64,000 nucleotides of DNA. Origin: Verrucomicrobiota bacterium. GTDB lineage: Bacteria > Verrucomicrobiota > Verrucomicrobiia > Opitutales > Opitutaceae. The notes beneath the pieces are model-generated. The model had not been told where the DNA came from and did no database searches. It saw nothing but the letters and a program-made list of their open reading frames with translations. Both the position numbers and the translations under genes were made by a program. The DNA lies in NCBI GenBank assembly GCA_016222805.1, contig JACRQG010000048.1, positions 62,001 to 126,000 on the forward strand, read 5' to 3'. Positions within the stretch are counted from its first letter, which is position 1; the number at the start of each line of letters is the position of its first letter. Shown one piece after another: positions 57,690 through 64,000 of this stretch.

Positions 57690-60167
57690 ATGTCCTGTCC
57701 ATCGACTGTCCGCCGCCCCTCCGCCCCGCCCCGCCCGCGTTGGTCCTGGAATCTCGGGATCCCCGCCCCCCGCGTCCTGCTGCCGACGGCGGCACTCGGT
57801 CTCCTCCTGGCCCTGGCCGGCTGCGGCACCACCACCGAGGCCACCCGCCCTGCCTCCGCCACCGCCTCCGCGACGCCGACTTTCCTCCCGGAGAAACTCA
57901 CCGCCATCGATGAGGCGATCGCCCGCGCCATCGCCGACAAGAAGATCCCCGGCGGTGTCCTTTGGATCGAACGCGAGGGGCAGACCTATCGGAAGGTCTA
58001 CGGCCACCGCGCGCTGGTGCCGGCGCCCGAGGCCGCCACCGAGGACACCATCTACGACGCCGCCTCCCTCACCAAGGTCATCGCGACGACCACGGCGCTG
58101 ATGCAGCTGGTCGAGCGGGGGAAGCTCGACCTCGACGCCCCGGTCGCGCGCTACCTGCCCGCCTTCGCGCAGAACGGCAAGGAACGGATCACCGTTCGCC
58201 ACCTGATGACCCACATGTCCGGCCTGCGCCCGGGCCTGGGCGCCACCCCGCCCTGGGCCGGCACCGCCGCCGCGCTCGACCGGGCCTGCGCGGAAAAACC
58301 GCAGGACGTCCCCGACGCCAAGTTCGTCTACAGCGACATCAACTTCATCGTCCTGGGCGAAATCGTGCGCTTCGTCAGCGGCCGGCCGCTGGATGTCTAC
58401 ACCCAGGAGGAGATCTTCCGCCCGCTGAAGATGGCGGACGCCGGGTTCCTGCCTCCGGCGGAGAAGTTGCCGCGGATTGCCCCGACCGAGCGGGTCGACG
58501 GACGCATGATCCACGGGGTCGTCCACGACCCCACCTCGCGGCGCATGGGTGGCGTCGCCGGCCATGCCGGGCTTTTTCTCACCACGGCGGATCTGGCGCG
58601 TTTCTGCCGGATGCTGATCCACGGCGGACAGCTCGACGGCGTCCGGATCCTGAGTGCCGCGAGCATCGCCGAGATGACGCGCATCCAGAATGACGGTTCG
58701 AGCCGCCGCGGTCTCGGCTGGGATATCGACACCAGCTACTCCGGCCCGCGCGGGCGCTGGTTTCCGGCCGGCCGCACGTTCGGCCACACCGGCTGGACCG
58801 GGACGAGCGTGTGGATCGACCCGGCGGCCAAGACATTTGTCATCTTCTTCAGCAACCGCGTCCATCCCGACGGCAAGGGCGACGCGACGCCCATCCGGCG
58901 CGAGATCGCCACCCTGGCGGCGGAGGCGATGGGGCGCGACCGCGACGCGGTGCTGAACGGCATCGACGTGCTCGTGCGCGAGGATTTCGCCCGCCTCCGC
59001 GGGTTGCGCGTCGGTCTCATCACCAACCACAGCGGTCGCGACCGGCAGGGCCGGCTCACCATCGACCTCCTGCACGCGGCCAAGGACGTGAAGCTCGTCG
59101 CCCTGTTTGCCCCGGAGCATGGCATCCGCGGCACCGCCGACGAGAAGGTCGGCGACACGGTCGACGAAAAGACCGGCCTCCCGGTGTACAGCCTCTATGG
59201 AGACACCCCGCGGCGCACCAACGGCATGTCCCAGGCCGACTACGATCTGGCGGTGATTCGCGCGCGCGCCCCGAAACCCGACCAACTGCGGGATCTCGAT
59301 GCCCTCGTTTTTGACATCCAGGATATCGGGGCCCGCTTCTACACCTACTCGGCCACGTTGGGCGCGGCCCTCGAAGCCGCCGCCCGGGCGCAGAAACGCC
59401 TGATCGTGCTCGATCGGGTGAACCCGATCGCCGGCACACGATATGAAGGCCCGATCCAGACGCGCGCGCCGAGTTTCATCGGGTTTCACCCCCTGCCCGT
59501 CCGCCATGGGATGACCCTCGGCGAGCTCGCGATCCTCTTCAACACCGAGCGCAACTTCGGCGCCAGGCTCGAGGTCGTGCGCTGTGAAAACTGGACCCGC
59601 GACAGTTGGTACGACGACACCGGCCTGCCGTGGACCAACCCGTCGCCCTCGATGCGCAGCCTCACGGCGGCGACGCTGTACCCGGGTTTCTGCCTCCTCG
59701 AGAGCACCTCGGTCTCGATGGGTCGCGGCACCAGCAAGCCGTTCGAGCAGGTCGGCGCTCCCTACATCGACGGAGTCAAACTCGCGGCGGAATTGAACGC
59801 CCGCGGCATCACCGGAGTCCGCTTCGAACCCGTCAGGTTCACCCCGAGCATGCCTTTCTATCCCGGCCCGGCCGCGTCCCTGAAGTACAAGGATCAGGAA
59901 TGCGGTGGCGTCCGCGCGATTCTCACCGATCGGACCCGTTGCCCCGTGGTCGACATCGGCATCGAACTGGCGCTCGTGCTTCGCCGCCTTTATCCGGACA
60001 AGTTCAAGGTCGAGGACATGGGACGCCTGCTCGGCGATGACGCAACGCTCCAGGCGATCAAGGCCGGCGAGTCCCTGCCACGAATCAAGGCCCGCTGGGC
60101 CGCCGGTCTCGCGCAGTTCGAGACCCGGCGCCAACCCGCCCTCCTCTATCCGGCACGGAAGCCGTAA
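57690..60167 (+). CDS. Serine hydrolase (AmiE-like) fused to NamZ exo-beta-N-acetylmuramidase, lipoprotein
   Basis: An 825-residue predicted lipoprotein: hydrophobic segment then lipobox LAGC with Cys45. Domain 1 (about 66-415) is a beta-lactamase-fold serine hydrolase with SLTK (126-129, nucleophile S126), YSD at 214-216 in place of YxN, and HTG (366-368). Domain 2 (about 421-825) is DUF1343/NamZ (GH171), with LITNHSGRDRQG, FAPEHGIRG (474-481), DIQDIGARFYTY (542-553) and LDRVNPIAGT. In Bacillus subtilis AmiE (beta-lactamase-fold N-acetylmuramyl-L-alanine amidase) and NamZ are separate neighbours in a muropeptide recycling operon; here both folds are one chain. Removal of the stem peptide and of terminal MurNAc from wall fragments at the cell envelope is the likely joint role. 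Confidence 0.88.
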   Translation: MSCPSTVRRPSAPPRPRWSWNLGIPAPRVLLPTAALGLLLALAGCGTTTEATRPASATASATPTFLPEKLTAIDEAIARAIADKKIPGGVLWIEREGQTYRKVYGHRALVPAPEAATEDTIYDAASLTKVIATTTALMQLVERGKLDLDAPVARYLPAFAQNGKERITVRHLMTHMSGLRPGLGATPPWAGTAAALDRACAEKPQDVPDAKFVYSDINFIVLGEIVRFVSGRPLDVYTQEEIFRPLKMADAGFLPPAEKLPRIAPTERVDGRMIHGVVHDPTSRRMGGVAGHAGLFLTTADLARFCRMLIHGGQLDGVRILSAASIAEMTRIQNDGSSRRGLGWDIDTSYSGPRGRWFPAGRTFGHTGWTGTSVWIDPAAKTFVIFFSNRVHPDGKGDATPIRREIATLAAEAMGRDRDAVLNGIDVLVREDFARLRGLRVGLITNHSGRDRQGRLTIDLLHAAKDVKLVALFAPEHGIRGTADEKVGDTVDEKTGLPVYSLYGDTPRRTNGMSQADYDLAVIRARAPKPDQLRDLDALVFDIQDIGARFYTYSATLGAALEAAARAQKRLIVLDRVNPIAGTRYEGPIQTRAPSFIGFHPLPVRHGMTLGELAILFNTERNFGARLEVVRCENWTRDSWYDDTGLPWTNPSPSMRSLTAATLYPGFCLLESTSVSMGRGTSKPFEQVGAPYIDGVKLAAELNARGITGVRFEPVRFTPSMPFYPGPAASLKYKDQECGGVRAILTDRTRCPVVDIGIELALVLRRLYPDKFKVEDMGRLLGDDATLQAIKAGESLPRIKARWAAGLAQFETRRQPALLYPARKP

Positions 60168-60241
60168 GCGACGCCTTCCAGAGGCGCTCCGCCGGATCGG
60201 AAGGGAACTTCCATCGTCCGGGCAACGTCTCCGGGAAGAAC

Positions 60242-61219
60242 ATGCCGCCCACCCGCCTGCTGCCACCTAGTTCGTTTCTTCGCCGGGCCCTGCTGCTGTT
60301 GTCCGGCGTGCTGGGCGCGGTACCCGTCGGGGTGGCGGGAGCTGGGGCGGAATTCCCTTCCCTTCCCACCTTCTCCGGTCCCACGGTCGCAGGCGATCTC
60401 GCCGCGCCGCCCAAGAACGAAGCCAGCGGCCTGGCCGCGTCGCGCCGCACCCCCGGGCTTCTCTGGGTGCATGACGACAGTGGCGGGGAGGCGGCGTTGT
60501 ATGCCGTGGATACCAACGGCCGGTTCCGCGGCCTGCTGCAGATCGGCGCGGGGGTGAAGAACGACGACTGGGAGGATCTCGCCGCCGCCGAAATCGACCG
60601 CCAGGCGTGGCTGGTCATCGGCGACATCGGCGACAACGACGCCAAGCGGCGGGAGTTCCGGGTTCATTTCGTGCCGGAACCGGCGGCGGATCGCCTCGCG
60701 GTGGCCGGCATGCTCGCGGAGCGTCCGGCAGCCACCCTGCGGATTCGTTTCGAAGATGGTCCCCGCGACTGCGAGTCGCTGGCCGTCGATTCCACCGAAG
60801 GGGCGCTCTACCTCCTTTCCAAACGCGACGCCGTGCCGCGACTCTACCGGGTGGCGCTGCCCCGACCCCTCGCCCACGCCGAGCTCACCGCCCGGTGGGT
60901 GGGGGACGTTTCCCACCTCGCACCTCCGGGGTCGGGAAAACGCTCCAGCCGCGGTCAATCCGCGCGCCGGGCAGCATGGCCCTGCGCGATGGACTTCGCG
61001 GCCGACGGCACGGCCGCGGTCGTCCTCACCTACACCGAGGTCCTGATCTTTCCCCGCCGCCAGGGTGAAACCTGGGGCACCGCGCTCGGGCGCGAGCCGC
61101 TGCGGCTGCCTCCACACCGGCTGTCCCAGGCCGAGGCCGTCTGCTTCTCACCCGACGGCCGGCAGATCTTCGTCGCCTCCGAGAATTCCCGATCGCTCCT
61201 GCGCTACGATCGAAAGTAG
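60242..61219 (+). CDS. Secreted propeller-like protein of unknown function
   Basis: A 325-residue exported protein; hydrophobic segment about 15-35 (ALLLLSGVLGAVPVGVAGAGA). Repeated strands such as LLWVHDDSGGEAALYAVDTNGRFRGLLQIG, DDWEDLAAAEIDRQAWLVIGDIGDN, DCESLAVDSTEGALYLLSKR, and AEAVCFSPDGRQIFVASENS suggest a beta-propeller. The D-D-W-E-D-L and D-C-E-S-L acid clusters look like calcium-binding turns, as in phytase-like or SdiA-regulated-type propellers. No catalytic assignment is safe. It follows the NamZ fusion by 74 bases on the same strand and may be part of the same transcript. Confidence 0.75.
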   Translation: MPPTRLLPPSSFLRRALLLLSGVLGAVPVGVAGAGAEFPSLPTFSGPTVAGDLAAPPKNEASGLAASRRTPGLLWVHDDSGGEAALYAVDTNGRFRGLLQIGAGVKNDDWEDLAAAEIDRQAWLVIGDIGDNDAKRREFRVHFVPEPAADRLAVAGMLAERPAATLRIRFEDGPRDCESLAVDSTEGALYLLSKRDAVPRLYRVALPRPLAHAELTARWVGDVSHLAPPGSGKRSSRGQSARRAAWPCAMDFAADGTAAVVLTYTEVLIFPRRQGETWGTALGREPLRLPPHRLSQAEAVCFSPDGRQIFVASENSRSLLRYDRK

Positions 61220-61307
61220 GGCCGGCGCGCCGCGACCGCGGAATCGTCATCCCGCTTGCCCCTTCCCGGCTCCTCGCCTTGGCTGACCCGCAAGTACCTC
61301 CCACCCC

Positions 61308-61772
61308 ATGCGCCCGTCCGCCCGTTTCCTTCCCGTCGTCCTGTTCCTGTCCGCGCTGCTCCATGGAGCGGAATCCCCCGACTTCGCCGCTGTACGCGCC
61401 GCCGATGACGAGCGCGTCGCCGCCACCTGCGCCGCCGACCGTGCCCGCCTCCTCGCCGTCTACTCGGACGCTCTCCACTACGCGCATTCCAACGGCAGAA
61501 TCGACACCAAGGCCTCGCAGATCGAGGGCATCGTCAACGGGCCGAACACCTGCCTGAGCATCGACTACCGCGAACGTACCTTTCTCCCCGCCGGCCCCGG
61601 GGTCGTCCTGATGAAGGGCCGCATGCTGATGCATCTCCGCGCCAAGGCCACCGGTGCCAAGCTCGTGAACGACCTCAACTTCCTCGCCGTCTGGCGCGAG
61701 GAAAACGGCCGCTGGCGTTTCCTCGCCTGGCAGTCCTGCAAGAACCCGCCGGCGGACGGCGCCGCCAAGTAG
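61308..61772 (+). CDS. Exported NTF2/SnoaL-like (DUF4440) protein
   Basis: A 154-residue protein with signal peptide MRPSARFLPVVLFLSALLHGAES (about 1-23). The mature part has the alpha-beta cone pattern of the NTF2-like superfamily: a helix with RVAATCAADRARLLAVYSDALHYAHSNGRIDTKA, then strands around VVLMKGRMLMHLRAK and LNFLAVWREENGRWRFLAWQSC. Proteins of this type bind small molecules or act as steroid-isomerase-like enzymes; function here is unknown. It is 88 bases downstream of the propeller-like gene and convergent with the response regulator. Confidence 0.78.
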   Translation: MRPSARFLPVVLFLSALLHGAESPDFAAVRAADDERVAATCAADRARLLAVYSDALHYAHSNGRIDTKASQIEGIVNGPNTCLSIDYRERTFLPAGPGVVLMKGRMLMHLRAKATGAKLVNDLNFLAVWREENGRWRFLAWQSCKNPPADGAAK

Positions 61773-61798
61773 CAGCCCCCTCCGGCCAACGTCCCAGC

Positions 61799-62497
61799 CT
61801 AGCCCAGCTTCTCGCGCAGCTCCTTGTAACGCTGGCGACCGATCGGCAGGCGGATCCCGTTGCGGAGCTCCGCCTCGTAGTGACTGCCCTCCTGGGCGTG
61901 CAGGGCCTTCACCAGGCTCCAGCGCACGATGAAGCTCTTGTGGATGCGCTCGAAGTCCGGCGGCAGCACGGCATGGAGTTTCTCGAGTGTCTTGTCGTGG
62001 AGTTCGCGCCGCCCGTCGTCGAGCACGAGTTCCGCGTAGGCGCCCGCCCCTTCGACGTACACCACGCGCTCGACCGGCACCAGTTCGACCCGGCCGAGCT
62101 TGCGCACTGCGAGAAACCTCGCCCCACCGGCGCCGCGTCCCTCCCGCCCGGTCAAGCGCCGGAGCGCCTGTTCCAGGCGTTCCCGGGAGAACGGCTTCGC
62201 GACAAAGTCGATCACCCCGTATTCGAACGCCCGCAACGCCTGGTCGGTGTTCGCCGAAACGATGATGGTGTGGAAGGAACCTGCGACGCTGCGCGTCAGC
62301 AGCTCCATGCCGTCCCGGCCGTTCAGGTTGAGATCGAGCAGCAATAGATCGATGGGCGACTCATCCAGGCGGGCGCTGGCTTCCGAGAAAAGCGTCGCGG
62401 TGCGGATCGCCTCCAGCTGATCCCCGAGGATCTCGTGGCAAAAGCGCTCCAGGCGCCGCGCCAGCAGGGGTTCATCTTCGACGATCAGGATTCTCAT
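61799..62497 (-). CDS. LytTR family response regulator
   Basis: A 232-residue two-component regulator. ATG 62497 gives MRILIVEDEPLLARRL; the start overlaps the kinase stop by 4 bases. The receiver domain (1-115) has acidic E7-D8, phosphoacceptor D55 (LLLLDLNLNG), and K101 (FVAKPFS). The LytTR DNA-binding domain (about 130-232) includes RKLGRVELVPVERVVYVEGAGAYAELVLDDGRRELHDKTLEKL and FERIHKSFIVRWSLVKAL. Translation is coupled to the sensor kinase gene. LytTR regulators often control envelope, exopolysaccharide or pilus genes. Direct target sites (paired imperfect repeats) were not found. Confidence 0.92.
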   Translation of the reverse strand: MRILIVEDEPLLARRLERFCHEILGDQLEAIRTATLFSEASARLDESPIDLLLLDLNLNGRDGMELLTRSVAGSFHTIIVSANTDQALRAFEYGVIDFVAKPFSRERLEQALRRLTGREGRGAGGARFLAVRKLGRVELVPVERVVYVEGAGAYAELVLDDGRRELHDKTLEKLHAVLPPDFERIHKSFIVRWSLVKALHAQEGSHYEAELRNGIRLPIGRQRYKELREKLG

Positions 62498-64000
62498 GGC
62501 GGTGCGGCCTCGCCCAGACCGCCTCCGGCCGCGGCCGGCGTCAATCCCTCTCCGCCGGCGCTTCGGATCCCAATGCACGTTTCCCAACCTTCGGGCACCG
62601 GCCCGCCCGCCAGCGTCCAGCGGCCCGTGCAGCTTTCTTCCAATCGCGCTTTGAGGTAGCGCAGTCCAGTGCCCTCGCGCCCCGGCTCCGCCGCCTCCGG
62701 CCCACGCACACCCCGCGCCACGAGGCGGTACCGCGTCTCCGCCGGTGTCCGCTCCTGCCGCAGGATGAACTCGTAGCGGCCGTCGCGTGGCCTGAGGTGC
62801 GTCAGGCCGTTCTCGATCAGGGTGTGAAAGAGCGCCGGCGGCACCGGGGTGGTTTCATCGACTCCGGTGGTGTCGAGGGTGCAGGGGGCTTCCTTCCGCA
62901 GACTCATCACCCGCAGATGGGCGCGGCACAACTCCAACTCCTGGCTGAGCGGAATCAGCTTCTCTCCCGCCACGCGCGACAGCACGCGAAACTCCCCGGC
63001 CAGCGCCTCGACCAGCGCCGCGGCCACCCGCGGTTCCTGTTCGATGGTCTCCAGGACGGTGGCGAGGGTGTTGAGGAGGAAGTGCGGCTGGATGTTCTTC
63101 TTCAAGAGCTCGAGTTCCAGGCGGGCCGCCGTCAGCTGCGCCGACCGCGCCTGGAGGCGTTCGTCCCGCAAGCGCACCGCCAGGGCCGCCGTGAGCCCGA
63201 GCATCGCCGGAAGAAACTTCACGAAGAAATTCGTGCGGTAGTCAGAGGGCTCGAAGGACAGCGCCGCCCCGCTGATCCATACGCCAATCAGCGCCGGCCA
63301 CGCCCCCTGCCGTCTCCGCCACGCGGCCCAGCCGGCGCAAGCCAGCGCCACAGCCATGCCGATGCCAAGCATGTGCACCCCCTCCAGATTCAGGCGCGCG
63401 GGGCTCCACCATGACACCACGACATACACGGCCACCAGGGCCGCCGGCAGCCATCTCGCACCGGGCACGGCGAAATGCACGAGCAGGAAGGCCACGAGAC
63501 AGATCCCCTGCAGGCCGACCAGGAACGCCATCACCAGCAGGACAGGATAGTGCCAGTCGGCCGGATACTGGAAGAACCAGCGGTGGGCGTGCAGGGCCTG
63601 CATCGCCGCCGCGCTCAGACACATGCCCGTCAGGAGCAGGAGGGTCGGCCGGCGGGCCGCAACCAGCCACATGATGAAACCGGCCAGGCCCGCCATTACG
63701 GCGGCCCCGGCGGCGAGGGTTGGAACCAGCGCCTCGCGCACTGCGACCCGCTGCAGGCGCTCCGGCTCGTCGATCAGCAGCCGCAGGCCCGTCTGCGCCG
63801 CGGGGAACCCGCAGCGGTGGCTCGACAGGCGCAGCGCCACCACGTGTTCGCCCGGCTGGCGGAGCTGGTCGGGCAGTGAAAACCAGCGATCCACGCGACC
63901 GGGCACCTCCGCCGCCCGGTCGTTGCCGGGAACCCCGGACTCGCCCAGACGCACGCCGTCCCAGAATATCTCATACGCCATGACCGTCGAGATCAGCAGC
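62494..64000 (-). CDS. LytS-like sensor histidine kinase (5' end beyond window)
   Basis: Membrane sensor kinase; at least 502 residues are inside the window. The frame stays open to position 64000, and the ATG at 63981 lies in the middle of a sensor-domain strand (TVMAYEIFWDGVRLGESG), so the true start is outside. The visible part has the end of a 7TMR-DISM extracellular sandwich (GEHVVALRLSSHRCG), about seven hydrophobic helices, a coiled-coil linker, and a HisKA_3-like histidine box KKNIQPHFLLNTLATVLE. The ATP-binding region has LIENGLTH (N-box) and GTGLRYLKARLEE (G-box). The 7TMR-DISM type senses carbohydrates or other small ligands outside the cytoplasm. It pairs with the LytTR regulator (ATGA overlap). 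Confidence 0.9.
   Translation of the reverse strand, partial: LLISTVMAYEIFWDGVRLGESGVPGNDRAAEVPGRVDRWFSLPDQLRQPGEHVVALRLSSHRCGFPAAQTGLRLLIDEPERLQRVAVREALVPTLAAGAAVMAGLAGFIMWLVAARRPTLLLLTGMCLSAAAMQALHAHRWFFQYPADWHYPVLLVMAFLVGLQGICLVAFLLVHFAVPGARWLPAALVAVYVVVSWWSPARLNLEGVHMLGIGMAVALACAGWAAWRRRQGAWPALIGVWISGAALSFEPSDYRTNFFVKFLPAMLGLTAALAVRLRDERLQARSAQLTAARLELELLKKNIQPHFLLNTLATVLETIEQEPRVAAALVEALAGEFRVLSRVAGEKLIPLSQELELCRAHLRVMSLRKEAPCTLDTTGVDETTPVPPALFHTLIENGLTHLRPRDGRYEFILRQERTPAETRYRLVARGVRGPEAAEPGREGTGLRYLKARLEESCTGRWTLAGGPVPEGWETCIGIRSAGGEGLTPAAAGGGLGEAAPP

Overview
The window is GC-rich bacterial DNA from what looks like a Verrucomicrobium of the Opitutaceae type. This is inferred, not tested. 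The pointers are several TonB-dependent receptors with Opitutus-like N-termini, a DUF1501 plus PSD1/planctomycete-cytochrome pair, two secreted proteins ending in duplicated ~130-residue domains, many Gfo/Idh/MocA and xylose-isomerase-like proteins, and start codons that mostly lack a GGAGG ribosome binding site and often follow a C/T-rich leader. No tRNA, rRNA, CRISPR array, transposase or phage gene was seen.

Region 1-21.5 kb is a rhamnoside/glycan-use region. A minus-strand run carries a GH106-like alpha-L-rhamnosidase, an AraA-type sugar isomerase, a TonB-dependent receptor and the start of another GH106-like enzyme that leaves the window; an AraC regulator diverges from it. Next come a sulfatase and a second TonB-dependent receptor, beside a small HTH gene bracketed by two GTAACC-N5-GGTTAC palindromes. 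An MFS transporter lies downstream of a third GH106-like enzyme, divergent from rhaT (rhamnose-proton symport) and rhaA (rhamnose isomerase). The likely flow is outer-membrane uptake, desulfation and rhamnose release in the periplasm, RhaT import, then isomerisation. No rhamnulokinase or aldolase is present here.

Region 21.5-27.2 kb (minus) holds PSD1-cytochrome, DUF1501 and a UroD-family protein. Region 27.6-38.3 kb (plus) is a glycan assembly cluster: four large multi-pass membrane proteins of GT-C/GT39 type, a WlbA-like Gfo dehydrogenase, a hexapeptide N-acetyltransferase and a GT2 enzyme, several joined by 4-base ATGA overlaps, then an aldo/keto reductase.

Region 38.3-43.2 kb (minus) places two near-identical short type IV pilin-like genes directly upstream of two paralogous GT-C-like membrane proteins, suggesting pilin glycosylation. 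Region 43.4-49.3 kb is a sugar-oxidation group: cupin, two Gfo oxidoreductases, two TIM-barrel isomerase-like proteins and a D-2-hydroxyacid dehydrogenase.

Region 49.4-56.6 kb (minus) has a GYF_2-RDD membrane protein, two secreted propeller-like proteins sharing an 18-base palindrome just upstream of their starts, an ACS-family MFS transporter and a cytochrome b562-like protein. Region 56.8-61.8 kb (plus) has a Tat-exported TIM-barrel protein, a lipoprotein that fuses a serine hydrolase to a NamZ exo-muramidase, a secreted propeller-like protein and an NTF2-like protein. The window ends with a LytTR response regulator and its LytS-like sensor kinase, cut by the right edge.
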